The notes below the pieces were generated by a model. It was not told the DNA's origin. It saw only the letters and a program-made list of their open reading frames with translations, and did no database searches. The translations under genes and the position numbers were made by a program. Shown here one piece after another: positions 32,861 to 44,645 of a stretch of 64,000 bases of DNA. Source of the stretch: Homarus americanus (taxonomy: Eukaryota; Arthropoda; Malacostraca; Decapoda; Nephropidae). Location: the NCBI RefSeq assembly GCF_018991925.1, contig NW_024742485.1, positions 622,001 to 686,000 on the forward strand, in the 5' to 3' direction. Numbering within the stretch: the first letter of the stretch is position 1; each line of letters opens with the position of its first letter.

Positions 32861-33269
32861 GAGACACAGCGTTGAGGTATGTACTAAGATTATCTGGAAT
32901 GGGGTCGGGAATTCTTGAGAGGGGGGACAGAAAGAAAGGTAAGAGGGATGGGGACTGAGAAGGGGGGCAGTGAAAGGGGGTGAGAAAAAGAGAGTGTGTG
33001 TGTGTTGCATTTTCATGGATACGTCAGATATACTTGTTATTTTCCTGTATCGTAGCGCTAGTTAAATGGCTGGAAGCTGGGGGGGGGTATACAACACAAC
33101 CCCAAGACATGAAGCTAAGGGGAGATGAGGTGAGGAAAGACTCGGCACAGAGTTCATGTTGTGAATAAGATAGATTCTCCTTTGATAGCCTCATCATTAC
33201 TAGTGAGTTGCTTGATAACAATACTGAACTACCTGTACACCCCTCACCCACCCACCACCCCAGGTCATG

Positions 33270-33270
<1 letters not shown>
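32861..33270 (+). other. Intronic sequence, no gene recognised
   Basis: G/A-rich to about 33000, then mixed. No exon is supported. Confidence 0.45.

Positions 33271-33344
<74 letters not shown>
33271..33344. repeat. (GT)n microsatellite
   Basis: An uninterrupted GT run. Confidence 0.97.
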
Positions 33345-33346
<2 letters not shown>

Positions 33347-33460
33347 ACGTCAAGACCCGTAATTAAGATATACAGAGTTCCTCACCGGTCAAACGTCAAG
33401 GTGATGTTAGGGTACGGGCGTCATCAGCTGGTTAGAATTCCGACATTTTATTGGTGTCGT

Positions 33461-33535
<75 letters not shown>
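33461..33535. repeat. (GT)n microsatellite
   Basis: A second GT run of about 75 bases, about 115 bases after the first. Confidence 0.97.
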
Positions 33536-33536
<1 letters not shown>

Positions 33537-33600
33537 ACGAGTTTTTATGGTTATACCAATTCTGAATGTTGTCTCCAGTCTTGCATGATGATACGTCTTA

Positions 33601-33603
<3 letters not shown>

Positions 33604-33650
<47 letters not shown>
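33604..33650. repeat. (CT)n microsatellite
   Basis: An uninterrupted CT run. Confidence 0.97.
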
Positions 33651-33654
<4 letters not shown>

Positions 33655-34017
33655 GTATTTACGTTTACACAAAAACTTCCACCAGTTTATGTTGTGACTC
33701 ACCGTATTGCCACATTCGTTATATGTCTTGGATGCTGTAGTTTTCCTGTTTATATAATGTGAGTTACATCAAAGTCGTCATTATGATTTGCATTTACCGA
33801 GGAGAACCCCCCTCCCTCCCCCCTTAAATTGAGAAAGGGTCCTCTAAATCTACTAAATAACCCTAAAATTTGAGATAGACCCCCTCTCTCCTCCCTCCCT
33901 CGGTGTTTGGAGGGGGTCATGTTATGGGGTCCCAACATAGGAAAATGGTATTGACTCGTTACATATGACTGTCGTAGGAAGATGTAGGGCGCACCCGCAT
34001 GACAACCACAACAGTGG

Positions 34018-34018
<1 letters not shown>
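33651..34018 (+). other. Intronic sequence, no feature
   Basis: No exon or repeat beyond short C and G runs near 33805-33915. Confidence 0.45.

Positions 34019-34073
<55 letters not shown>
34019..34073. repeat. (GT)n microsatellite
   Basis: An uninterrupted GT run. Confidence 0.97.
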
Positions 34074-34175
34074 TGGACCAGAGCAGCAGGAGCGCACCAC
34101 TCTGAGGTCAACTGAACTAGTCACTCGCTGAAGAAGGAGCAAGATGATGTATCTACCAGACCTTACCCTTACCTC

Positions 34176-34330
34176 ATGTACCACCACCACTACCACCATC
34201 ACTATCACTACCACCATCACCACTACCGCAACCACCATCACTACCACATCATGCAATCATACCACCTCTACCACCACCGCTACCACATCATGCAATCCTA
34301 CCACTAATACATCATCATCGCCAGTGATGT
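34176..34330. repeat. ACC/ATC trinucleotide minisatellite
   Basis: CTACCACCATCACTA-type words, with ACATCATGCAAT occurring twice. Confidence 0.88.
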
Positions 34331-34430
34331 AGCACAAACTACTATGTAATTTAACCTATCGTCTCCTGTCTTCGCCAACCTGAGCCGACCGCACAAACTT
34401 GAGGTAACTTTACCTGACCGTACCGTACCT

Positions 34431-34752
34431 AACAGGCTTTTCCTAGTCTAATTTAATCGATTGGTACCAGCTGACTTAACACCTGACCTGACCTTGACCT
34501 AACAGGCTTTTTCCTAGTCTAATTTACTCGATTGGTACCAGCTGACTACTTCACCTGACCTGACCTAACCTAACAGGCTTTTCCTAGTCTAATTTAATCG
34601 ATTGGTACCAGCTGACTTAACACCTGACCTGACCTGACCTAACCTAACCTAACAGGCTTTTCTTAGTCTGATTTAATCGATTGGTACCAGCTGACTTAAC
34701 ACCTGACCTGACCTAACCTAACTAGGCTTTTTCCAGTCTGATTTAATCGATA
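34431..34752. repeat. 71-bp tandem repeat, five copies
   Basis: AACAGGCTTTT(T)CCTAGTCT recurs at 34431, 34501, 34572, 34651 and about 34721. Each unit carries GATTGGTACCAGCTGACTTA followed by a variable run of CCTGA/CCTAA pentamers, which sets the length differences (70-79 bp). Confidence 0.93.
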
Positions 34753-35024
34753 GGCAAACTAGCCTACCCAAAATTTGACCTGATTTGAGCCAACCAAACT
34801 TAATCTGACCTAGAGAATGGAGGTGTGAAACTTATATAAACATAAGCTTTTCGGATTTTGTCCAAATAAAGAGTTTTGAAGGCAAATTTTCCCTTCGGGG
34901 TTTTGTCCTGTGGAACTTTTGACCAATGGAATTTTTTGTCACTGAGTGCAACTTTTGTCCGACGGAACTTTTGGCCTCTGAGTGGAATCCTTTTATCTGG
35001 TGGATATCGTCTGAGGATTTCTCG

Positions 35025-35059
<35 letters not shown>

Positions 35060-35214
35060 TTCCTACTGGGACTACCCCACCGCAGATAACTTAACTCAGG
35101 TGATGTCATTAGCATGTAATCCCCAAAGGAGAAGCCATGTTCTGTAAACTCACTGCTATGGAACTTTAAACTTAACTTATATCATGTCTGTTAAACCTCC
35201 ATTTAACAGATTAT
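34753..35214 (+). other. Intronic sequence with (GT)n at 35029-35059
   Basis: 34830-35020 has a loose repetition of GGAACTTTTG and TTTGTCC words, which looks like a decayed dispersed repeat. No gene. Confidence 0.5.
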
Positions 35215-35432
35215 ATGCTAGGTTAGGTTAGCGTTAGTGTGGACATTGTTAAGGTAGGGTTAGATTATGTTATCATTAGGTTAGATTACGTTAGATTAGG
35301 TTATCATTACGTTAGATTAGATTAGCGTTAGGTTAGATTAGGTTATAATTACGTTAGATTAGACTAGCATTAGATTAGATTACGTTATCATTACGTTAGA
35401 TTACGTTATCATTACGTTAGATTAGATTAGCG
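35215..35432. repeat. GTTAGATTA(C/G)G minisatellite
   Basis: Irregular 10-25 bp units of GGTTAGATTACGTTATCATT and related words, about ten copies. Confidence 0.85.
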
Positions 35433-35484
35433 TGAGGAGAAGGATGGACAGGGTGGGGAGGGGGCTGTTTAGCCTAAATTTTAA

Positions 35485-35601
35485 TATGGGACAGAAAGTT
35501 GGTGTATGTGGAACAGATTACCAAACATCATCATTAACTCTCATACGCTGGATAGGTTTAAACATAGGTTGGATGGATATATGAGCGATAGGGGTGGATA
35601 G
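35485..35601 (+). pseudogene. LINE (non-LTR retrotransposon) ORF2 C-terminal fragment
   Basis: A 38-codon frame ending in TAG (35599-35601) reads WNRLPNIIINSHTLDRF then KHRLDGYMSDRGG. This W-N-x-L-P ... T-x-x-F-K-x-x-L-D pattern is the usual C-terminal tail of reverse transcriptase proteins of CR1/RTE-type LINEs. Upstream similarity is lost at a stop (TAA 35482), so this is a 5'-truncated dead copy. A short tandem tail follows, as is common for such elements. Confidence 0.55.
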
Positions 35602-35604
35602 TGG

Positions 35605-35712
35605 TACATGGTTAAATACAGGTACAGCTACAAGTTCAGGGCACATACAGGTACAAATTCAGTTACAGGTACAGCCACAAGTTCAGGTACAGGTGCAGCT
35701 ACAACAACAATG
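35605..35712. repeat. ACAGGTACAG(C/T)T short tandem tail
   Basis: Hexamer-like words (GGTACA, AGTTCA, GGTACAG) repeat for about 100 bp straight after the LINE fragment, plausibly its 3' tail. Confidence 0.7.
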
Positions 35713-35766
35713 ATCAGGCCGGCCATGAATATCCAATCGTACCATAACGCCACAAGCAGTGTAGAG

Positions 35767-35769
<3 letters not shown>

Positions 35770-35807
<38 letters not shown>

Positions 35808-35904
35808 TAAATTTCTTCTTTCTCCCTCCTTACCTCTCTTCCCCTCCTCCTCCTCCTCCCTCTCCTCGGATGACCACCTGATCAATCCGGCTGTTCCTGA
35901 GTGT

Positions 35905-35944
<40 letters not shown>
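35770..35944. repeat. (CT)n and (GT)n tracts
   Basis: (CT)n at 35770-35805, pyrimidine-rich DNA to 35868, and (GT)n at 35901-35943. Confidence 0.92.
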
Positions 35945-35949
<5 letters not shown>

Positions 35950-36024
35950 ACAGAGTGAAGCAACGGTGTTTGGTTTGATTTTATCTTTATTATTTTTTGT
36001 TGTGGTGTGGTGGGGGGTATTCAT

Positions 36025-36440
36025 GTCTTGCCTCCTCCTTCCTTCCTCCTCTCTTCCTCTCCTCCCTTCTTTATAAACCCCTCCTTCTCTCCTCCTCTTC
36101 TTTATACTCTTCCTTCTTCTTCTCTTCCTTCTCCCTCCCCTCATATGGCCATGGTACACCCGCTAGAGGTAGAGGGAAGGAGGGAAGGAGGAGTTAGTGT
36201 GGTGAACAAGATATGAAGGATGAGGCCACACTAGTGATGGACACCAGCTCCCTCCATCCCTCCTTCTCTTCCTTCCTTCCTCTCTTTCTCTTCTCCTTAC
36301 TTTACTGTTCTCCTTTCTCTTCTCATCCCCCTTCCTCTTCCTTTCCTCCTTCATCTACCCTTTATCCTCTCCTCCTCAACCTCCTCTTTCCTTCCTTCTC
36401 TTCCTCCTTCTCTCCTCTTCCTTCCTCCTCCTCCTCTCAA
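36025..36440. repeat. Pyrimidine tracts (TCCTCCTTC)
   Basis: Two C/T-rich blocks (36025-36140 and 36245-36440) separated by about 100 bp of ordinary sequence. Confidence 0.85.
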
Positions 36441-36504
36441 CACGTTGTACCCATTAGTGGGGTTATGCAACCTGTAACTAGAGTACTGCCTTAGTGACGC
36501 TCTG

Positions 36505-36665
36505 AGACCCACATCCATCCACCCACCACCCATCTACCCACCCACCCATCCCATACCCATCACCCACCCATACCATCACCCACCCCACACCCATCACCCA
36601 CCCCACACCCATCACCCACCCCACACCCATCACCCAACCCATACCTTCACCCACCCATCCATCCA
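36505..36665. repeat. CCCATCACCCACCCCACA minisatellite
   Basis: CACCCATCACCCACCCCACA units of 18-20 bp, about seven copies, flanked by CCATCCACCCA words. Confidence 0.9.
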
Positions 36666-36709
36666 TTCCTAAAGCGAACCTATCAAGGTCTGTTAGAGAA
36701 GGGGAGGGT

Positions 36710-36798
36710 GAGGAGGTGGTGGAGGAAGGAAAGGGAGGAGGAGGAGGGGGTGATGATGATGGAGAAGAAGAAAAGAGAGGAATAGAAGAGGGGTAGTG

Positions 36799-36832
<34 letters not shown>
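36710..36832. repeat. Purine tract and (CA)n
   Basis: GGAGGAGGAGG-rich DNA to 36795, then (CA)n at 36801-36832. Confidence 0.88.
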
Positions 36833-36833
<1 letters not shown>

Positions 36834-36970
36834 AGACTGACCCCGTTTATAAGTGTTTGTTGTTCTTGCTGTTGTGTTCATTAAGTAACGATCGTTTTAA
36901 GTCCAGTGGGAACTATACCACATTACCTCTAGTTAACAAGGCCAATAGGGATTATATTTGGTCACCTTAC

Positions 36971-37128
36971 GAGTTACAGAGTACTTGAGTCCTTTGTGAG
37001 TACATAAATGAATACTTGAGTCCTTTTCGTTGAGAACAGAAAGGACAGAGTACTCGAGTCTCGAGTCCTTTGGTGAGTACATAAATGAGAGTACTTGAAT
37101 TCTTTTTATTGAGTACAGAAAAGACAGT
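36971..37128. repeat. GAGTACTTGAGTCCTTT repeat
   Basis: Three diverged copies of GAGTACTTGAGTCCTTT with GAGTACATAAATGA between them, spaced roughly 35-75 bp. Confidence 0.75.
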
Positions 37129-37209
37129 GACGAGTACAGTTACAGAGTCCAGATTTCCACCTGACCTGCCGAGGGAGTAGATTACTGAACCAGGAATCAA
37201 CTGCAGGTA

Positions 37210-37525
37210 GAGGAGAGGTGTGTGGAGAACGGAAGAGGAGACTAAGGAAGAATAGGAGGAGATAAGAATAGGAGGAGAAAAGAATAGGAGTGGAGGACGG
37301 AAGAGGAGACTAAGGAAGAATAGGAGACAAGGAAGAAGAATAGGAGGTGGGGATGAAGAGGAGACTATGGAAGAATAGGGGAGAAGGAAGAAGAATAGTA
37401 GGGGAAAGGGAGACTAGGAAGAATAGGAGAGAAGGAAGAAGAATAGGAGGAGATAAGAATAGGAGTGTGGAGGACGGAAGAGGAGACTATGGAAGAATAG
37501 GGAGAGAAGGAAGAAGAATTGGAGG
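37210..37525. repeat. Purine minisatellite (GGAAGAATAGGAG)
   Basis: AAGAATAGGAG, GAGGAGACTA and GGACGGAAG words repeat irregularly over about 315 bp. Confidence 0.88.
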
Positions 37526-37694
37526 TGGTCCTGAGATCACTAATAATAACAATAACAATAGTAGTAATGCTATTATGATGATGAAAATAATAGTAATAAT
37601 GATTTAATAATGATGATAACTATAATGACGGTAATGGTAATAATAATAATAAACTACTACTGCTGTTGCTTCTTTTCTTTTCTTTCTTCAATTT
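37526..37694. other. AAT/GATGAT-rich low complexity
   Basis: Short AAT, ATG and TAATAATAAT runs leading into the next block. Confidence 0.7.
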
Positions 37695-38560
37695 CACCAC
37701 CACTACCACCACCACTACTACTACCACCACCGTCACCACACACCCCTACTACCACCACAGTCACCACTACCCACCTCACTACCACCACCGTCACCATCAT
37801 TACCACCACCACTACTACTACCACCACCCACCGTCACCACACCACCACCGTCACCATCTACCACCACCGTCACCACTACCACCAACAACACAACCTATGC
37901 CACCAATTCTTTACTACCACCACTCCACCACCACTACAACTACCACCACCACCACACCACCGTCACCACTACTACCACCACCGCCACTACCACTGCTCAC
38001 TACCACCACCGTCAACACTACCACCACAACCACTCACCACCACCACCGTCACCACCACACCACCGTCACCACTACCACCACCGTACCACCACCCCACCAA
38101 ACAACTTACTAATCACCGTCAATGGTTCACCACTGTCACCACCACCACCGTCACCACCACAGTTACTACCACTACCGTCACTATTCATTGACACACCACC
38201 GTCACCAATTCCCACGTTACTATCACTATGTCACTCACTACCACCACCATAATTGCTATTTACAACAACCTTACTATCATCACTACGTCACTTTAATTAC
38301 CACTACCACCACTGTCACCACTAACACCATCAACACCATCACCATTGTCATAACTACCACCATCACCACTACTAACCACCGCGACTTACTATTAACACCA
38401 CTACCACCTTCACCACCATTACCACACCACCCACTCTCCAACAACTCATACTCATCACCACATTACCAACCACCACTGCTCACCACCACAAACAACAACT
38501 ATCTTCATCACCACTGTACCAACCACCACCGGTCACCCACCACACCACCACCACCCCCTC
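37695..38560. repeat. ACC-rich satellite (ACCACCACCGTCACC)
   Basis: Nearly 900 bp of ACC/ACT trinucleotides with ACCGTCACC every 15-40 bases. Thr/His/Pro/Tyr open frames in several phases are artefacts. Confidence 0.95.
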
Positions 38561-38756
38561 CTCTCCTTCCTCCTCTTCCTCTTCTGGGGACGGATTCTCA
38601 AACCACGCTTGAGTCCGTGTTTACCGCTCACTGCAGAGAGGGAGGGGACGAGTGCAGAGGGAGAGGAGGGGGAGAGAGGAGGAGAGGAAGGAGGGAGTGA
38701 GGGGAGAGGCGTCTTACCATTGTTTGTAATATAACTTTAAATACGTCGTCTGACCA

Positions 38757-38913
38757 GTAACAAACCTAACCTAACCTATCCTAATCCTAACGCTAACCAA
38801 ACCTAACATAATCTAAACCCTAACACTAACTTAATCTAACCTAACACTAATTTAACCTAACTTAAACCAAACTCATCCCAAATAGGGTTAGTTAGGTTAG
38901 GTGGTTAATCAGC
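38757..38913. repeat. CCTAA-like tract with half foldback element
   Basis: Diverged CCTAACCTAA words (38765-38870) end in CCCAAATAGGGTTAG (about 38877) and GGTGGTTAATC. These match the inner right end of the foldback element at 18975-19144. The outer CACCTGAAG end and the left arm are missing. Confidence 0.6.
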
Positions 38914-39099
38914 ATTCCCAATATGATGACAAGCTTTTATGAGGACGATATTACAGCCAGCTTGAGAAGGTACCTGGTGTTTATTTATATTGATCTTAAA
39001 GGCCGGTAATAACAGCCTGTGTGTTGGCGGTCTGAGTGCTGCCTCCCTACCAATCAGAACTCAGTGTTATGTCATGCCTAGTGAGTTGCCCTACACCAG

Positions 39100-39250
39100 T
39101 GAAGTGGACTGTATGTAGGGCTGGACTGGCAAAGGAAGGGACAAAATGAAGTGGACTGGTATGAGCTGAAGTGGACTGGTATGTAGGCTGAAGTGGACTG
39201 GGTATGTAGGGCTGAAGTGGACTGGTATGTAGGGCTGAAGTGCACTGGTG
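39100..39250. repeat. 23-bp repeat (GCTGAAGTGGACTGGTATG)
   Basis: About six units, with small deletions. Confidence 0.92.
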
Positions 39251-39354
39251 GCGGGGTTGCTGCAGATGATTATATTTGTTGAACCCCAATGATCATGAGA
39301 CGACATACTGACGGTGGTCTACGATGACATTGAGCTGCTTGAGGTGGGGGACTT

Positions 39355-39535
39355 ATAGAGAGGGAGGGAGGGGAGAGGGGAGAGGAGGGGGAGGGATTGA
39401 TGGATGACATAGAAGAGGGAAATAAAGATGGATGGACACAGAAGGAGAGAGAGAAAGAAAAGAGAAATGGAGGAGGGATGATAGATCATAAGCGAGAGAG
39501 AGAAAGGGGAGGGGAGAGAGCGAGGAAAAGAAGAG
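39355..39535. other. Purine-rich tract
   Basis: GGGAGGGGAGAGG and GAGAGAGAAAG words; no gene. Confidence 0.75.
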
Positions 39536-39563
39536 GTGACACAACCATGTATCAGGGGCACCC

Positions 39564-40353
39564 ACCAGGTAGGGGGGTGACACTGACCAGGTAGGTAGGG
39601 TGACACCACCAGGTAGGAGGGGTGACACTGACCAGGTAGGTAGGTGACACTGACCCAGGTAAGCATACCTAACGGTAGGAGGGGGTGACACTGACCAGGT
39701 AGGAAGGGCATGCACTTAACCACACAACACTGACCAGGTAGGAGGGTGCACACTAACCAGGCAGGTAGGGGTCACACCGACCACAGGAGAGGCCACAACC
39801 ACCAGGAAGCAAGTGGGACACTGACCAGGTAGACGGGGTGACAACTTGACCAGGAAGGGCACACTGACCATGTAGGAAGGCAAGACACTGACCAGGTAGA
39901 CACAAAGTGACACCGACCACTAGGAAGTATCACACTAAACCAGGTAGAGGAACTGACTAACGCAGGAGAGGGGTGACACTGACCAGGTAGGAGGGGGCGA
40001 CCACCATAGGAGAGGGGATGACACTGACCAGTTAGGAGAGGGGGTGACACTGGACCACAGAGGGGACACACAATGTAAGAGGGAATGGAATAAAACTTAA
40101 CAATTATCAGAGGGGCACATTAACCAGGAAGAGGGGAGGGGGGTACACTGACCAGTTAGGGAGGGGGGGTGACACTGACCAGGTAGGGAGGGGGGGGGTG
40201 ACACTGACCAGGTAAGAGGGAGGGGGGTGACACTGATTGGGGTAGGGGAGGGGGGGTGACACTGACCAGTTAGGAGGGGGGGTGACACTGACCAGGTAGG
40301 AGGGGGGGTGACACTGACCAGGTAGGGGGAGGGGGGTGACACTGACTATAGGG
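39564..40353. repeat. 24-bp repeat (GACACTGACCAGGTAGG)
   Basis: About 28-32 units of GTGACACTGACCAGGTAGG plus a variable G-run. The middle (39720-40100) is degraded, the right end (40195-40350) almost perfect. Confidence 0.94.
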
Positions 40354-40409
40354 AGGGTGAAGATGCCAAGAATTCGTCCTCTCTTGTGCTTCTGTCCCCT
40401 TAGCCTACC

Positions 40410-40620
40410 TGCGTGCCCCCCATGTGTATTGCCCTTGTCTATCAGTTCTGCTGCCCTTCGTTAACGTGCCTCTACCACCCATGTGTATTGCCCCTAATGT
40501 GTCTTCATTCCCCATGTGTATTACCTCTTGCTGCCCCTATTGCCCTTCGTTAACGTGCCCCTCTACCACCCATGTGTATTGCCCCCTTTGTCTACTACCC
40601 CCCTTATTGCCCTTTGTGCA
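40410..40620. repeat. CCCATGTGTATTGCCC repeat
   Basis: A segment of about 42 bp (TTCGTTAACGTGCC, CTACCACCCATGTGTATTG) occurs at about 40453 and 40543, with further single CCCATGTGTATT words between. Confidence 0.8.
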
Positions 40621-40711
40621 CATACAGCCCCTAAACTCCTGTGTTCAGAGATGTAATATAATTGACTTGAAGAATAAATATTAAACATTATTGAACCACA
40701 GGCCTTAGGGT

Positions 40712-40840
40712 TCGGGGGCCCATTAGAGCTGTAGGTCAATGGGGAGGGGGGCACTAGAGCTGTAGGGTCAATGGGGGAAGGCACTAGAGCTGTGGGTCAA
40801 AGGGGGAGGTCAATTAGAGTTCTTAAGTCCACGGGAGGGG
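40712..40840. repeat. 33-bp repeat (CACTAGAGCTGTAGGGTCAA)
   Basis: About four units of GGCACTAGAGCTGTAGG and TCAATGGGGG, diverging to the right just before the 39-bp array starts. Confidence 0.85.
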
Positions 40841-40880
40841 TGAAGGCTTGACAAGGATGTGTAAGAGAAAGATATTCTTG

Positions 40881-43800
40881 TCATGTCACTGAAGGTATGC
40901 CTGGCCCTCACCCTGGTCATAGACCTAAACGAGTGCCCGGCCCTCACATCCCTGGTCATGGGGCTGAAGGGGTGCCCAGCCTCACACCCCGGGTCATGGC
41001 ACTGAAGGAGGACTGCACTCACACCCCGGTTCATGGCACTGAAGGTGCCTGGCCCTCACATCCGGTCATAGGGCTAAGGGGTGCCTGGCCTCACACCCAG
41101 ATCTATGGCACTGAAGGTGCCTGGCCTCACCTCAACAGCAAGGTGCCTGCTCACACCCCGGGTCATGTCATTGAAAGGTTGCACGGTCCACACCCTGGCC
41201 ACAGCTCGAAGGTGCCCCGCTCACACCCCATTCTATGGCACGAAATCGAGCCCGCCTCACACCCCTGGTCATGGTGCAAGTGCCCGGTCACACCCCGTCT
41301 GCAGCACTGTAGGGGTGCCAGGCCTCACACCCCGTTTCATGGCACTGAAGGACTCCCGGCCCTCACACCACGGGTCATGGGGTGGAAGCGGTCCCTGCCC
41401 TCACTCCCTGGGTCATGGGGCTGGAGGGGTGCCCGGCCCTCACACTTCAGGTCTGTCACTGGAGGGGCCCTCACACCCCAGGTCATGTCACTGAAGGGGT
41501 TCCGGCCTCACACCCCGGGTCATGGCACTGAAGGGTGTCCCTCACCCCGGTCATGTCACTGAAGGGGTGCCCGCCCTCACCCCCGATTCATTTCACTGAA
41601 GGTGCCTGACCTCACCCTGGGTCATGTGAAGGTGCCCGGCCCTCACACCCCGGTTTGCAGCACTCTAGGGTGCCCGGCCCTCACACCCCTGCTCCATGGC
41701 ACTGAAAGGGTGCCCGGCCCTCACACTCCGTTCATGACAGTGAAGGTGCCTGGCTCAACATCGCGGGTCATGGCACTGAAGGTGCCCGCCTCACACCACG
41801 GGTCATGGGGTTGAAGCGGTTCCCGGCCTCACCCCAGGTCATGTCACTGAAGGGGTGCCCGCCCTCACACCACGGGTCATGGCACTGAAGGGTTTGCCCT
41901 CACACCCCGGTCATGCATTGAATGGTTTGGCTTTCACACCCCGATTCATGGCACTAAAAGGGTGCTGGCCTTCACTCCCGGGTCATGGTGGCTGAGGGGT
42001 GCCCAGCCCTCACACCCCGGGTCATGGGGTTGAAGTGTTCCCGGCCATCACACCCAGGGTCATGGTGCTGATGGGGTGCCCGGCCTCACACCCCACATTC
42101 TGCACTGAAATCAAGCCCGTCCTCACACCTGGGTTCGCACACTGCAGGTGCCTGGCCCTCACACCCCGGTTCATGACACTGAAGGGGTGCCTGGCCCTCA
42201 CACCCCGGGTCATGGAACTAAGGGTGAACGGCCCAACACCCCGGGTCATGGACCCAAAGGTGCCTGGCCTCACACCACGGGTTATGGGGTTAGCGGTTCC
42301 TGGCCCTCACACCGGGTCATGTCACCAAGGTCCAGGCCTCACACCTCGGTCATGGCACTGAAGGGTGCATGTCCCTCACACCCCTGCAGGCCAACTTGAT
42401 TTATGGCACTGAAAGGTGCCCGCCCTCAAACCCCTGGGGCGCAGTGTCCATCACTGCCCTGGTCATGCCACTAAAGTCACTCACACCCTGTCCATGGGGT
42501 TGAAGCGGTTCCCGGCCAGCACACGCCATGGTGCTGATGGGTTCCCGCCCTCACACCCCGGGTCATGTCACCGAGAGTCCCAGCTCATACCCCGTGTCAT
42601 GTCACTGATAAAACGCTGTCACACCTCGGATCATGGCACTTATGGGTGCCTAGCCCTGACACCCTGGTCATGTAGCGGGTGCCTGCACACCACTTTCAAA
42701 GCACTGTATGGGTGCTCGGCACTCACACCCTGCCTCATGGCACTTCATGGGTGCCTGGCCTCACAACCAGGTTTATGACACTGAAGGGTGCCCGGCCTCA
42801 CACCCTAGGTCATGCCCACTGAAGGGCCCACACCCCGGGTCATGGAACTGAAAGGGTGCCGGCCCTCACACCCCGGGTCATGGTGCTGAAGGGGTGCCTG
42901 GCCCCTCAAACCCCGGGTCATGTCACTGAAGGGTGCCAGGCCCTCACACCGGGTCATGGTGCTGAGGGGTGCCCGGCCTCACACCCTGGGTCATGTCACT
43001 AACGGGTGCCTCGCCCTCACACCCCTGATCTGCAGACACTGGAAGGAGTGCCTGGCCTCACACCCTGGGTCATAGTACGCGGGGTGCCCCGCCCTCACAC
43101 CCCAGGTCATGGTGCTGAGGTGCCCGGCCCTCACACCCCGGCTCATGTCACTGAAGGTGCCTGGCCTCACACCCCTGGTCATGTCACTGAAGGGTGGCCA
43201 GCTTCACACTGGGTCAGGCACTGAAGGTGCTGGCCTCACCCCTGGGTCATGTCACTGGGTGCCTGGCCTCACACCCCGGGTCATGTGGAAGGGTGCCCGC
43301 CCTACACCCTGGGTCATGTGAAGGGTGCCCGGCCCTCACACCCAGGTTCACACTGTAGGGGTCTTCGCTCCCCACACACCGCTCATGACACTGAAGGGTG
43401 CCTGGCCCAACACCAGGTTCCTGTCACTTATGGGGTGCCCTGCCCTGACACCCCTGGTCATGGTGCTGGAGGGGTGCCTGCCCTGACACCCCGGTCATGT
43501 CACTGAAGGGTGCCCAGCTCTCACACCTGGGTCATGGCATTGGAGGGTGCCTGGCCTCAAACCCCGGATCATGGTGTTGAAGGGTGCCTGGCCATTACAC
43601 CCCGGGTCATTTAAGGGTGCCTGGCCTCACAACCCCTGTCATGACACTGGGTGCCGGTCCTAACACCTGGTTCATGTCACTTATGGGGTGCCGGGCCCTC
43701 ACACCCTGGGTCATGTCACTGAAGGGGTGCCCGCCCACACTCCGGGTCATGGCACTGAATGGGAGCCTGCCCTCACACCCCGTGGTCATGGCACTGAAGG

Positions 43801-44645
43801 TGCCCACCACACCCCTGGGTCAAGGTGCTGAGGTGCCGGCCCTCACACCCTGGGTCATGTCACAGGGGTGCCTCCCTCACACCCTGGGTCACTGAAGGGG
43901 TGTCCAGCTCACAGTCCTGGTCATGGCACTGAAGGGTGCCTGGCCCTCAAACCCTGGGTCATGGTGCTGAGGGGTGCCCGCCTTACACCCCGGTCATGAA
44001 GGGGTGCCTGCACTCACACCCCTGCCTGTAACACTGTAGGGGTGCCATGCCCCCACACCCCATTTCATGGCCATGGGTGCCCAGCCAACACCCCGGTTCA
44101 TGTCAATGAGGGGTGCCCGGCCCTCACACCCCGGGTCATGGTACAGAGTGGTGTCCGGCCCTGACACCCTGGGTCATGTGAAGGTGCCCGGCCTCACACC
44201 CTGGTTCAGCACTGTATGGGTGCCCGGCACTCACATCCTGTTTCATGGCACTTTAAGGTGCCTGGCCTCACACCCAGGTTCCTGACACTGAAAGGGTGCC
44301 TGGCTCACACCCCTGGCCGAAGTGTCACGGGCTCACACCCCGGGTATGGCACTGAAGGGGAGCCTCTGCCCTAACACCCTGGTCATGGCACTGAAAGGTG
44401 ACCTGCTCACACCCCGGGTCATAGCATCAGAGGGGTGCCCGGCCCTCATACCCTGGGTCATGGTGCTGGAGGGGGTGCCCGCCTCACACCCCAGTTCACA
44501 GCACTGTAGCGGTGTCCGCCCTGACACCCTGGTCAAGACACTGAAGGGGTGCCCGCACTGACGCCCCGGTCATGTCACTGAAGGGATGGCCAGCCTCACA
44601 CCCGGGTCATGGCACTGAAAGGGTGCCCGGCCCTGACGCCCCTGG
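40881..44645. repeat. Higher-order repeat A, copy 1 (about 3.77 kb)
   Basis: A fixed order of variant units begins with GGTATGCCTGG (40894), then ACCTAAACGAG (40923), GACTCCCGGCCC (41351), CACACTTCAGG (about 41441), and TTGAAG-type units near 41810, 42030, 42290 and 42497. The same order returns in copies 2 and 3. Confidence 0.8.

Noticed and set aside
37610..38700. Thr/His/Pro-rich 190-codon frames
   Set aside because: Translation of ACC trinucleotide repeats in several phases.
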